From positions 1 to 42,247 of the forward strand of contig JADZFV010000104.1 of the NCBI GenBank assembly GCA_020854255.1: a stretch of 42,247 bases of DNA, written 5' to 3'. The stretch is from Candidatus Melainabacteria bacterium (lineage in GTDB: Bacteria > Cyanobacteriota > Vampirovibrionia > Obscuribacterales > Obscuribacteraceae). The position numbers were made by a program, and so were the translations under genes. Positions 8,602 through 17,180 of this stretch are shown here, in pieces. The notes under the pieces were generated by a model. It had not been told where the DNA came from. It was given only the letters and a program-made list of their open reading frames with translations, and ran no database searches. Position 1 is the first letter of the stretch. Each line of letters starts with the position of its first letter.

Positions 8602-9747
8602 ATGGCAGCCGCTGAGATGAACCCCACACATCAAAAACTTGACCCTGCCGATTTACAAGAATATCTGAATGGGATACGTCAGGCACTCCTTGAAGGATAT
8701 TGCGCACCTCAAAAAATTGATAGAGAACAAGTAGCACGCTCAATGCGACAGATTTACATAGAATCACGTAGAGCTACACCGGTTATGACATGGTTCTCCA
8801 ATCCGCGTGAGTTACAGGAAGCAGCCCGGTCACATAATGCTAATGAAATCTTTCGAGTAACACAGATAGAAGATAAGTGCGCGAAGAAAATTCGGCAGGT
8901 ATTGGAATCATCGATCAGTTCCGAAGATTTCAACGACGCTTTCACCCTGCTCTGGGACACACTGCCCAGCAGTCAGATCCAGTCGTTGTCCTGGCAGGTG
9001 CGAGCAGCACTGGCAGTGCCAACCGCGCGTGCTATCGAGATAGATCAAAGAAAGTCGCTTGATTGGAATTTAGCACTTGCCCTGCGCTCCGAGATTGAGG
9101 ACAACGCAACAACCCATGAGCTCGAATGGACGTCAACGTCTTTGATCAGACTGGCAATTGCCCAGGTCGCTTGTGAGTTTTTTGAAGCACGAGTCGATGA
9201 AGTCGAGAAATCCAATCTGGACAATTTACTGGCGCTTGCAAGAGGTGCGCATGCATATATTTGTTTCGAAAGAGAATGCTTGCTAAGCGAACCACCTGTG
9301 CAATTGCATTTCGACGATCAGTTTCGAACACATCACCCTACCGGTCCAGCAATTGTCTATGCCGGAGACATGAAAATATTTTGCTGGCGCGGGACTCGAG
9401 TTCCTGAAACAGCAATCACGTGTGATACCAATCTGGGCGTCATTGACGCCGAACCAAACATTGAGATCAGGCGTATCCTCATCGAACGCTATGGGACTCA
9501 ACAATTTCTTCTCGATGCGGGCGTGGAGATTCGCCAGCATGATAAATTCGGCTCGCTGTACGTCAAAGAAGTGTGGGGCGATGAGCCCATTGTTATGGTG
9601 CATATCACCAACGCGACCCCGGAGCCGGACGGACAATACCGCACCTATTTCCTGCGTGTGCCTCCAACAATCAGAACTGCACGTGAAGCAGTCGCCTGGA
9701 CATTCGGCATGACCGCTGACGAATATGACCCAATTGTTGAATCATGA
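8602..9747 (+). CDS. DUF6745 domain protein
   Basis: A soluble protein of 381 residues whose C-terminal part (about 235-381) matches what I know of DUF6745. It has a Gly/Pro-Ala-Ile-x-Y segment followed by W-x-G-x-x-V-P, then IDAEPNIEIRRILIERYG, then FGSLY, then DEPIVMVHITNATPEPDG, and it ends YFLRVPPTIRTAREAVAWTFGM. The N-terminal 230 residues are helical and variable. In other bacteria DUF6745 is often next to or fused to repeat domains; its biochemical role is unknown. A perfect palindrome (GAGCAGATCTGCTC, 9746-9759) overlaps the stop codon. It converges on the SUI1 gene. Confidence 0.8.
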   Translation: MAAAEMNPTHQKLDPADLQEYLNGIRQALLEGYCAPQKIDREQVARSMRQIYIESRRATPVMTWFSNPRELQEAARSHNANEIFRVTQIEDKCAKKIRQVLESSISSEDFNDAFTLLWDTLPSSQIQSLSWQVRAALAVPTARAIEIDQRKSLDWNLALALRSEIEDNATTHELEWTSTSLIRLAIAQVACEFFEARVDEVEKSNLDNLLALARGAHAYICFERECLLSEPPVQLHFDDQFRTHHPTGPAIVYAGDMKIFCWRGTRVPETAITCDTNLGVIDAEPNIEIRRILIERYGTQQFLLDAGVEIRQHDKFGSLYVKEVWGDEPIVMVHITNATPEPDGQYRTYFLRVPPTIRTAREAVAWTFGMTADEYDPIVES

Positions 9748-9759
9748 GCAGATCTGCTC
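9746..9759. repeat. 14-bp palindrome at stop codon
   Basis: GAGCAGATCTGCTC is a perfect palindrome overlapping the TGA of the DUF6745 gene. There is no T-run, so it is not a canonical terminator. Confidence 0.4.
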
Positions 9760-9832
9760 GAGTGAGCGGTGGTGAAAAACGCCTGCGCAAACGAAGTCGA
9801 TAGTATTGAGAGGAAGATGTCGCTGACTAAAT

Positions 9833-10525
9833 CTATCCGCCGGCTCTTTTTGCCTTAAAGCCTCTGTTTTGCAGTTCAGCCAAAATGCGATCGCACTGAT
9901 CGCCTTGTATCTCAATTTTTCCGTCCTTGACTGTTCCGCCTGTTCCACATATCTGTTTCAACCGAGTGGACAGCTCTTGCAATTTTGCCTCATCCAAAGT
10001 CAGCCCGGAAATTATCGTCACAGTTTTGCCGCGCCGTCCCTTTGATTCACGAGAGACACGAACGGCTTCTCTGGGCGATGGGCTAGCACTTTGTTTTCTG
10101 GGAACGGCGGAATTTTGATTTGCACCACTCTGCCCCGGTGACGGTTTTCTCTTTCCGCCCTGCAAAATGAGGCGAACAAGCAAGCTACCTATGCTCTGAC
10201 TGATCGCTGAATGTACATCAGATTGATCTGGGATTTCCCAAACTTCATGCTTTCCAGTCCAGCTAGAAAACAATGATTTCAGCTCTGCCTTAGAACCGGC
10301 TCTTTGCAAAAGAATGACAAGATCAGACTTTTGAAGATCAGCCATACTTGCAGTATTGTCGGCAACATTTCCATTTGCAGCACTCAAAACTTTAGAATGT
10401 GATGTCCACATCACATCCATCTTTTTTGCGTCACTCTCAAAGAGAGAACTAGCAATGCTTCCATCTTCCTCGCTTGCTGCAGAGAGGAACAAAAGCAGTT
10501 TGGATTTTTCACAATTTTCCGCCAT
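9833..10525 (-). CDS. SUI1/eIF1-like protein with degenerate LMW-phosphatase-like N-terminal domain
   Basis: The C-terminal 75 residues form an SUI1/YciH domain: GRRGKTVTII, then L-x-x-L-x-x-x-L-K-x-x-C-G-T-G-G-T-V-K-D-G, then IEIQGD and a helix ending GFKAKRAG. SUI1 proteins bind the small ribosomal subunit and influence start-site selection. The N-terminal 120 residues look by eye like a low-molecular-weight tyrosine phosphatase fold: a KLLLFLS strand, SDLVILLQ, then WEIPDQSD and a final hydrophobic helix. At the P-loop position the Cys and Arg of the enzyme are replaced (SAASEEDG), so it would be inactive. A Pro/Ser/Lys linker joins the domains. The start is set at ATG 10525; a TTG at 10588 is possible. 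No clear Shine-Dalgarno precedes either. Confidence 0.78.
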   Translation of the reverse strand: MAENCEKSKLLLFLSAASEEDGSIASSLFESDAKKMDVMWTSHSKVLSAANGNVADNTASMADLQKSDLVILLQRAGSKAELKSLFSSWTGKHEVWEIPDQSDVHSAISQSIGSLLVRLILQGGKRKPSPGQSGANQNSAVPRKQSASPSPREAVRVSRESKGRRGKTVTIISGLTLDEAKLQELSTRLKQICGTGGTVKDGKIEIQGDQCDRILAELQNRGFKAKRAGG

Positions 10526-10658
10526 AGACTTTGAATAAATTTCGAAATAACAAGCCCGTAAGTCGTAAGTATAGGAGGATTCGAGCAATTAATGAACAGT
10601 TGCTTTATTATTGATAGAAAGTTAGTGCTTGGCTTGCAAAAACTTACAGGAGCGGGCG

Positions 10659-11387
10659 TTGTTTACAAGGGTTCTCTCAATTCTGACCGCGTTAATATTC
10701 ACATCTGTCGGCGCAGCCTGGTCAAAGCCTGCCGATCTCGAAATAAAATCGACTAAAGCATCTTCAGGCAATGAGTACACTCTTTTCTACCAGGGTGATC
10801 TGGCTGCCTCCTTTGAAATTAAGAGACCAAAACAGACAGATAACTCGATTGTGTTTTGCATTCCATGCGCTTTCACCAGCTATGTCGGCTCCATTGATGG
10901 AGTCTATATCTGCGATGGAAAGGTACATCACAGGCATTTTGTCTCCGACCAGATTGGCGGCGCAGGAATTATTCACAATGGCAATTTTGAGTTAGTTGCT
11001 ACGGACAAGGGCAAACTTCTCACTAACAGTTATCTGAATGAACTTGCAAAAAAAAGAGCGGCACTTTTTCAGCAATTTCTCATTGTTCAAGATGGTGTGC
11101 CGGCCCATTTCAAAGACAAGACTTTGTTTCAGCGAAGAGCGATCGCAAAAATGAAGGACGGGCAAACCGCGATATTTGAAAGTAAAACAGCAATCACTCT
11201 CAGCCAGTTCGGTCAAGACTTGAAAGATGCCGGCGCGAAAAACGCCCTGTATACAGATATGGGAGCGTATGACGAGGGTTGGTATCGCGACGCGGAAAAA
11301 ACCGTAAAACCATTGGGAATGGATCGATCTCTCACTAATAAACAGACCAATTGGCTGGTTTTTAGCCGGCGACAAAATGAGCGCTGA
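10659..11387 (+). CDS. Exported phosphodiester glycosidase-like protein (DUF2233/NAGPA family)
   Basis: A 243-residue exported protein. It begins with a signal peptide (MFTRVLSILTALIFTSVGAA). The rest follows the NAGPA-like family, which includes enzymes that hydrolyse phosphodiester-linked sugars. Visible elements are a central strand before IPCAF, DGVYI-x-DGK, a QGG-like GGAGIIHNG, FQQFLIVQDG, the FKDKTLFQRRAIAKM segment, and the C-terminal NALYTDMGAYDEGWYR signature with conserved Asp, Gly and Glu. The start TTG at 10659 has GGAG 6 nt upstream; the longer frame (10629) lacks such a site. The substrate is unknown. It is divergent from the SUI1 gene. Confidence 0.72.
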   Translation: MFTRVLSILTALIFTSVGAAWSKPADLEIKSTKASSGNEYTLFYQGDLAASFEIKRPKQTDNSIVFCIPCAFTSYVGSIDGVYICDGKVHHRHFVSDQIGGAGIIHNGNFELVATDKGKLLTNSYLNELAKKRAALFQQFLIVQDGVPAHFKDKTLFQRRAIAKMKDGQTAIFESKTAITLSQFGQDLKDAGAKNALYTDMGAYDEGWYRDAEKTVKPLGMDRSLTNKQTNWLVFSRRQNER

Positions 11388-11752
11388 GGCTTTTGAAAAC
11401 GTTGGGCGAGCAAGTCAAGCTCGATGGATTCGCTAAACCGACATCAATCCGATTCCTGAATTTATCTTCGCATGGAACCTTTGATTGAGGACCGCACCAA
11501 CTTTGTAAGTATTGTCTCAAACACCTGCAAAGTGCTCTACGGTTGAGTGTAGTTCTGTTTGCTGAAACTTCGACAGGCAAGTCGTTTCCGGAATTTCTCA
11601 CACAGTTGTCGTAAATGATGAGATAATAGACACAAGGCGTCTAAGCCTCCTATTTTCATTAGCAATCGCTTTGGCTGGATTTCTCGAGGCACTTGCAAGT
11701 GTCTGTGGAAGCTGTTTGTTCGCCGCGAGTGAGCTAAGTGAGGTAAATGAAA
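11388..11752. other. Intergenic region without recognised feature
   Basis: About 365 bp between two plus-strand genes. I find no convincing ORF, hairpin terminator or promoter pair; a weak GAGGT site precedes the next gene. Confidence 0.4.
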
Positions 11753-12097
11753 ATGGCTGTATCCTGGGGTAAGAATCCTCGTTATAAGTTCATGGCTGCA
11801 GGTGAACTCAGTCGCTCAAACCCACCTCCAATTTCGGCAGTCTTCGCGGTTACTTACAAACAGAACCCTGACTCCAAACCGAAATCACACACTGTTCTTT
11901 ACTTCGGGCATGCTGAAAATCTGGCTATGGATCTTCCCAGAGTTCGCGAAGATCTCGAGGATCTTTGGAAAAAGCAAGCGGAAAATACCGACGAGCTCTA
12001 TGTTTTCATCTATCCGATGCCGGGCTCGACACGACGCGATAGAGCAAATGTGCATGGTCAGCTAATCTCTGAATACTCACCTTCCGGCAACTATTAG
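11753..12097 (+). CDS. Small hypothetical protein, possibly GIY-YIG-like fold
   Basis: A 114-residue soluble protein. The order of elements (a strand ending FAVTYKQ, a polar insert, HTVLYFGHAENL, a long Asp/Leu-rich helix, ELYVFIYPMPGSTRRDRANV and a final helix ending YSPSGNY) resembles a GIY-YIG-type domain. The usual catalytic Tyr/Arg/Glu set is not clearly present, so this is only a fold guess. ATG 11753 has GAGG about 9 nt upstream; ATG 11747, two codons earlier, lies too close to it. Its stop codon overlaps the stop of the convergent GlgX-type gene within the bases TTAG. Confidence 0.65.
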   Translation: MAVSWGKNPRYKFMAAGELSRSNPPPISAVFAVTYKQNPDSKPKSHTVLYFGHAENLAMDLPRVREDLEDLWKKQAENTDELYVFIYPMPGSTRRDRANVHGQLISEYSPSGNY

Positions 12098-15000
12098 TTT
12101 CCTTCCAGCACGATTCCGGATCTAGGCTGAATGACGTATTCGTGATTGAGCGGCGTTGAGTGCTTACTGGTCACGATATCCTGCCCCGTGGGCAGATTGG
12201 TATCCACCAGGCGAGACCATCTGTTGCCTGGCGGTAGTTTGATCGTAATCGGCTCCCAATAAGCGTTGAATGCTTGATAGAGCGGTTTGACACCAGGTGT
12301 CGTCGGAGTCGTTTGCCAGGCAATAAATCTTGCACCATCGGAAAAATCAGGCTTAAACGGCTCAACACCATGCCAGCTGATATCAGAAGGCTTTGTGCGG
12401 CCAATCTCGTGTCGTTTGCGCAACTCGATCATCATCTGTGTGAAGCGGTGCATGTCGGCGTTCTCCTGAAACTGATGCCAGTTCATCATGTTAAGCCGGT
12501 CCTGGTTGTAGGCATTGTTATTTCCATTTTGCGTCCTGCGAGTTTCATCGCCGTAAAGCATCATTGGTGTTCCACGAGACAACATCAAAAGCGCCATCAT
12601 GTTCTTGATCTGCCGATCGCGAAGATTTCGGATTTCAGTCTTCTGCCACTCAGGAAGGTTTGCTTTTGTCAGGTCTCCTTCAAATCCGGAATTCCAACTC
12701 TTGTTGTCGTTGCTTCCATCACGATTCTGTTCGCCGTTGGCCCAGTTATGCTTCTCGTTATAAGAAACCAGATCGTTCAAGGTAAAGCCATCGTGGGCGG
12801 TGACGAAATTAATTGAAGTGCGTCCTTTTGCTTCATCGAACCAACCAGGTGAGCCAGCAATGCGATCGGCAAGTGTAGCTGTTTGCCCGGACTCGCCTCT
12901 TGCGAAGCTGCGAACTTTGTCGCGGAAATCGCCATTCCATTCAGCCCACATCTTATCGGAGAAGTGTCCGAGGCGATAATTCAGGATGTCCCAAGGCTCG
13001 GCGATAAACTTAACTTTGCCGAAATTGGGATCGCTTTCGATTGCTTCAATGATCGGTGTCTTGTTCTTAAACGTTCCAAGTGAATCGTAATTGAATACTG
13101 TCGCCAGATCGAAACGGAAGCCGTCGACGTGGTAGTCCTTGACCCAATAACGCAGTGAGTCAAGGATGAATCTCTGCACCATGGGATTGCTGGCGTTGAC
13201 CGAATTGCCACAGCCGGTAGCATCGAAATAGAGGTCCGGTCGGTCCGGAACCAACAAGTAATATTGCTTGTTGTCGAGACCCTTAAAGCTGAATGTCGGT
13301 CCGGTCGGTCCGCCTTCGGCAGTGTGATTGAAGACTACGTCGAGCACTACTTCCAAATTGTTTTCATGCATTGCTTTGACAAGAGACTTAAATTCATTGA
13401 CTTGCTGACCGCGTTGACCGTCAGCTGCAAATCGTCCTTCCGGCGCCTGATAAGCCATGGTGTTATAGCCCCAGGCATTCTTGAGGAGCTCACCTGTCTC
13501 AGGGTTGACGCGAGTGGAGTCTTGCGCGTGGAATTTCATGATCGGCATCAATTCGACAGATGTAATTCCCAGATCTTTGAGATAAGGAATTTTTTCGATC
13601 AAGCCGCGATAAGTACCACGCAGGTGTGGAGAGAGGCTGGTATCGGATGCGGTGAAACCTCGCAAATTGAGCTCGTAAATAATTGCGTCGGACATTGGGA
13701 TAGCCGGCAGCTTATCGCCTTCCCAATTGAAAGCCCTTGTGTCTACAACGACGTTCTTCGGCATCACGGCGACGTTATCTATTTGACTGGGCTCCAGATG
13801 GCGGTTCGGATTGTCTGGCTTGGAATTGTCAAAGCCAAATTCTTCGCCTTTTCCTGTTGGCTTGAGATCGCCGGTGACTGCTTTGCCATATGGATCAAGA
13901 AGTGCCTTCACAGAATTGAAGCGGTTGCCGTTTTCAGCTGGAGTATACTCACCATGTGCCTTGAAGAGATAAAATTCGCCGGCTTTCAGCCCTTCGACAT
14001 GTCGGTGCCAGACTGCACCTGATTTGAACATCGGCAAGACTTCGCTAGCTGTTGTTGCCTCGGCCGTCTTGAAGAGTAGCAAGTCCATACCGCTGGCTGC
14101 CGATGATTCGACTGCAAAATTGACGCCCCTGTCTGTAATAGTTGCGCCCAGGGGTTCCTTAACGCCAAGGACAGCCTTATCGAACGGAATGAGAAGACCC
14201 TTTTGTGGGTCACCTGATTTTTCGCGGAGCGCCTGAAGATCTCCGGACTTAGCATCTTCAGGAATCGACGAGCCGGAGTATTCTTTCTTCGGGCGGAATG
14301 TCGGGTCCTGCTTGAAGTGGTTGAATTCGTCTTTCCAGATCTCGCTGTAAGTTCTTCCGTCAGCGGCAACCTGCCGACCGAGCTGTTTCACATCGCTAAC
14401 CACATCCGGTGCAGCGCCCGTCGCTCTCTTCTGGACGCGCTGTTCGGCCAATCTCGATTGCGATTCCATCTCGGCGCGAATTTGCAGGAATTGCGCTTCG
14501 GCAACTGCGGCATCTGTCTTTAAATTTTCTGCAACCAGGCGATAGCCCGGCTCGTACTGATTGGCCAGCCTTAGGTGAGTGAGTTCGTGGGCGAGTTTGC
14601 CGATGCCTTCCGACGCGTTGAACACAACAGTGTTTCTAGCCACTTCGGCAGTCGAGCCACCTGCCAATGCTTTTGCGTCTTTTACACGCGCCAGTCGATT
14701 TTCATATGCGAGTCTTGCCAGTTCAGGATCGGTGATCCCGTTTTCCTTCATGAAGCGCTCGATTGGAATGCCACGCCCAAATCGCTTGTTGATTGCGAAA
14801 TCCGCAGCTTTGGTGACGCCGTTCTGCAAAGGCGGCAAGGCCAGGTTGATGAAGCCGCCGTTTGCCATGGCCGAAATGCGCCCGTCCATGTTGGCCTGGT
14901 TTTCGCGCCCGGTGATGAGACTGGAGGTCAAATTGGCTGCGTCATAAGTGACCAAGCCGCCTGCCGCGCCGACTCCTACACGTCCCACGCCGGTCAGCGC

Positions 15001-15633
15001 GTGTTTCGCCAGCGTGGTGGTCGCAGCCGTCGGGACGACTCTGCCCAGCCACTTGTTGCCCCCTTCGAAGATGGTGAATCCGGCCATTGTGCCGACAGAG
15101 TTTCCAATCCTGGTTTCGCCCTGATTGGGCTTCTTGATGAAGTCGTAAGCGCCCGCTCCGGCTATTTGCGCGACGCTTTCACTGGCGAGCACTCGGCCGA
15201 CACTGCCCTGCACTCCCAGTTTCACCCCGGCGGCTCGCATGCCTGCGCCCATAGCCTTTCCGGCGAGAACATAAGGAATAATGGCGCCGGCGGCGCCGGA
15301 CAGACTCTGCACCGCCCAGTCGCCGGTGAAAAGCTTGGCCTGCTTATATTCCCGAAGATGAATCTCGTTTTTCTCAGGCGCAAAAGTGTTGTAAACCTGC
15401 GCCAGACCTGTGCCATGGATGAATGGATCGACAACATTATTGTCGAGCCAACCGCTCGATTCCTGCTTGGCGGAAGCGTTTCCAACTGCCTCTGTGGAGG
15501 CGATTTTCGAAGCGCTGGGTGCACTGTTGATTTCTGCGGCAAACTTGTTCTCGGCACCGGCTGCTTCAGCGGCGGCACCGATGCCTGCGCTCAGGTTACT
15601 GAATTCGAACGTGCTTGACCGCTCGCCAGACAA
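12094..15633 (-). CDS. glgX: Glycogen debranching-type enzyme (GlgX/isoamylase family) with large N-terminal extension
   Basis: A 1179-residue protein. Residues about 488-1179 form a complete GH13 debranching enzyme: a CBM48-like N-domain (about 490-640), then the barrel. Catalytic residues can be placed at Asp842 (DGFRFDLA), Glu879 (FIAEPWD) and Asp948 (VTAHDGF). The motif VVFNHTAEGG and the SRGTPMMLYGDE loop are also present. It should cleave alpha-1,6 branches in glycogen. The first 480 residues are extra. They are Ala/Gly-rich with several hydrophobic helices (about 110-240), then carry the metallopeptidase-like motif HELTH (349-353) inside a helical region. TTG 15633 is the start, with GGAGG 8 nt upstream, and a TATAAT box lies 75 bp upstream. 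The extension may mediate membrane or protein contact. Confidence 0.9.
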   Translation of the reverse strand: MSGERSSTFEFSNLSAGIGAAAEAAGAENKFAAEINSAPSASKIASTEAVGNASAKQESSGWLDNNVVDPFIHGTGLAQVYNTFAPEKNEIHLREYKQAKLFTGDWAVQSLSGAAGAIIPYVLAGKAMGAGMRAAGVKLGVQGSVGRVLASESVAQIAGAGAYDFIKKPNQGETRIGNSVGTMAGFTIFEGGNKWLGRVVPTAATTTLAKHALTGVGRVGVGAAGGLVTYDAANLTSSLITGRENQANMDGRISAMANGGFINLALPPLQNGVTKAADFAINKRFGRGIPIERFMKENGITDPELARLAYENRLARVKDAKALAGGSTAEVARNTVVFNASEGIGKLAHELTHLRLANQYEPGYRLVAENLKTDAAVAEAQFLQIRAEMESQSRLAEQRVQKRATGAAPDVVSDVKQLGRQVAADGRTYSEIWKDEFNHFKQDPTFRPKKEYSGSSIPEDAKSGDLQALREKSGDPQKGLLIPFDKAVLGVKEPLGATITDRGVNFAVESSAASGMDLLLFKTAEATTASEVLPMFKSGAVWHRHVEGLKAGEFYLFKAHGEYTPAENGNRFNSVKALLDPYGKAVTGDLKPTGKGEEFGFDNSKPDNPNRHLEPSQIDNVAVMPKNVVVDTRAFNWEGDKLPAIPMSDAIIYELNLRGFTASDTSLSPHLRGTYRGLIEKIPYLKDLGITSVELMPIMKFHAQDSTRVNPETGELLKNAWGYNTMAYQAPEGRFAADGQRGQQVNEFKSLVKAMHENNLEVVLDVVFNHTAEGGPTGPTFSFKGLDNKQYYLLVPDRPDLYFDATGCGNSVNASNPMVQRFILDSLRYWVKDYHVDGFRFDLATVFNYDSLGTFKNKTPIIEAIESDPNFGKVKFIAEPWDILNYRLGHFSDKMWAEWNGDFRDKVRSFARGESGQTATLADRIAGSPGWFDEAKGRTSINFVTAHDGFTLNDLVSYNEKHNWANGEQNRDGSNDNKSWNSGFEGDLTKANLPEWQKTEIRNLRDRQIKNMMALLMLSRGTPMMLYGDETRRTQNGNNNAYNQDRLNMMNWHQFQENADMHRFTQMMIELRKRHEIGRTKPSDISWHGVEPFKPDFSDGARFIAWQTTPTTPGVKPLYQAFNAYWEPITIKLPPGNRWSRLVDTNLPTGQDIVTSKHSTPLNHEYVIQPRSGIVLEGN

Positions 15634-15706
15634 CTGGTGATCCTCCGCGTCTTAGCTTGTGGGCTGAGACTGCACTTGAATATATGATTTGATGCGTGGA
15701 TCTCTC

Positions 15707-15735
15707 ATTATAAGAAGACAGGCCCCGTCTTAAAT
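15707..15735 (-). promoter_or_regulatory. Promoter for glgX-type gene
   Basis: Perfect TATAAT on the minus strand (15712-15707) with a weak -35 (TTTAAG) 16 nt upstream. The predicted leader to TTG 15633 is about 65 nt. A CCCC-N9-GGGG dyad is just upstream. Confidence 0.45.
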
Positions 15736-15850
15736 GGGGAAACTACGTGCATAGATTCAACCCAAGCGGGAAATACGAAACGGCAGATTAATTGTAATGA
15801 CGGACCTAGCGCTTCGCAATTTAGTCAATTCAATCAACCTGCAGCAGAAA

Positions 15851-16228
15851 TCAAGTCACTGGGCGATGAGCAAATGCAGATTTTGAAGAAAAATATGCAA
15901 GAGCGGCGTCCAGAGCTTTCATCATTTTCTCCGATTTCTCATCAGCACCAATTGGGGCAAACAGTGATACTTGTCTGCCCTCTTTCGGTTGAACCTTGCC
16001 GAGAAAAACCGCAGCTTTCTGATATGAATAACCCTTCTGCTGAATGTCACGAATAGCCTGAATAGCTGTTTTGACAAGAATCATCGTGTCATCCCTGGCA
16101 TACGGCAGGACAATTACTTTCGAGTCGGAAAAGTTGTTGTCCGAGTATGCCACTACTCCAATCGTAAGCGCCTCGACCTGTCCATTCAAAAACCCTGAAA
16201 CGTCTACAGGAAAGGCGAAAAGGACCAT
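15851..16228 (-). pseudogene. C-terminal remnant of UmuC/Y-family DNA polymerase
   Basis: Only about 125 residues remain. They match the little-finger and C-terminal region of UmuC-type Y-family polymerases: ALTIGVVAYSDNNFSDSKV, VIVLPYARDDTMILVKTAI, then a helix and GYSYQKAAVFLGKVQP followed by QVSLFAP. The palm and fingers domains with the catalytic aspartates are absent, and there is no space for them before the divergent gene at 16323. Full-length UmuC is about 420 residues. The frame opens at TTG 16249 or ATG 16228, neither with a clear ribosome-binding site. I read it as a decayed gene; a short expressed domain cannot be excluded. Confidence 0.6.
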
Positions 16229-16322
16229 TGCTCTATCGCAAATTGACAAAACGTTGTAATGTGGAAGAGTCGGCGCTCAGGCCGAGCGTCACATATTACT
16301 AACGCTGCCGAGGAATTTCCCA

Positions 16323-16802
16323 ATGGAGCAATTAGGAATAGGCCTGGGCGTTGTTCTGATGCTCTTGGGTCTTGGATATCTGTTTAAAGCGTATGTCGCC
16401 ATAGCCCAGGGAAGATTCTGGTATTGGTCGGGTTTTCTCCCGCTCACTATAATTTCGCCGTGGCTGATCTTCAATCCTCCGGACGACCGCAAACTTAACG
16501 CGATTGCAAAAGTCAAAGATACGATTTTTGCACCTATATTCTTTGGTCCGGTGTTTACAATCCTGAGCGTCTTGTGCCTTTCGGCAGGAGCTGACCTCGC
16601 CAACTTGCCAGGAACAGCAACTACAAATAGAGTGCTCACTTCCTGGACGTCGGATAAGACTCCGGTGATTGTCTTCGACAAAAAGCACTACAAGATGCAA
16701 TTTCCGGCGGTTGTGAAAACTGCCAACAAGATCACGAATATGTTCTTCCGGAACAACCTTGGCATAAAGGACCAAGACAAACTATTGCCGCCTGGCAGTT
16801 AA
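16323..16802 (+). CDS. Small membrane protein, hypothetical
   Basis: A 159-residue protein with about three membrane segments: residues 4-24, 34-49 and 68-88 (FGPVFTILSVLCLSAG). A polar domain of about 70 residues follows and should face one side of the membrane. It contains SDKTPVIVFDKKHYK. No family is recognised. ATG 16323 has GAGGA about 8 nt upstream. It is divergent from the polymerase remnant. A perfect 9-bp hairpin lies 150 bp after the stop. Confidence 0.65.
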   Translation: MEQLGIGLGVVLMLLGLGYLFKAYVAIAQGRFWYWSGFLPLTIISPWLIFNPPDDRKLNAIAKVKDTIFAPIFFGPVFTILSVLCLSAGADLANLPGTATTNRVLTSWTSDKTPVIVFDKKHYKMQFPAVVKTANKITNMFFRNNLGIKDQDKLLPPGS

Positions 16803-16952
16803 TCATTGGCGCGTTGCAATCAGGTGCTAGCGCGCGACGCAGGAGCAAGTTCGCAAGAAAGCTCGGTCAAATTGAGTTTTATCAATTTTCTCTTGCAACT
16901 AGCTCAAAGTCCCGTGAAGCAAAGCTGTCAGATCGGTTTTTACTTCAGCGGC

Positions 16953-16975
16953 ATCCTGAAATCGGCTTTCAGGAT
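16953..16975 (+). terminator. Perfect 9-bp hairpin
   Basis: ATCCTGAAA, a 5-nt loop (TCGGC), TTTCAGGAT, then CTTTG. It is a possible terminator for the membrane protein gene, though the T-run is short. Confidence 0.4.
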
Positions 16976-17052
16976 CTTTGTGGAGAAATATCACTTTGCA
17001 ATTAGTCACCTCCGACCCCGACATATTCAGGGTCACCGCGCTAAGAGTTATC

Positions 17053-17058
17053 TATAAT
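17053..17058 (+). promoter_or_regulatory. Candidate -10 box
   Basis: Perfect TATAAT about 125 bp before the TPR-like gene. No matching -35 element was found, so it may depend on an activator or be fortuitous. Confidence 0.3.
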
Positions 17059-17180
17059 GACATTTATAGCCTGGTTCTTCATCCCTTGCCAGGGGGGGGG
17101 TCAAGCATTCGGAGCGCCAGCCTGCGTTAAGACCTGGCTGCCAAAGGTGCTTTACCTGATATTACTTGCCAACTTTACCC

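Larger units (their letters stand above)
16803..17180. other. Intergenic region with hairpin, G-tract and -10 box
   Basis: It holds a perfect hairpin at 16953-16975, a small dyad GACCC/GGGTC at 17014-17034, a TATAAT at 17053-17058 and a run of nine G at 17092-17100. A 110-codon frame starting at 17057 overlaps the next gene and looks spurious. Confidence 0.5.

Noticed and set aside
14575-15618. Plus-strand 347-codon frame
   Set aside because: Antisense to the N-terminal part of the GlgX-type gene, which has a TTG start with strong GGAGG and continuous reading frame.
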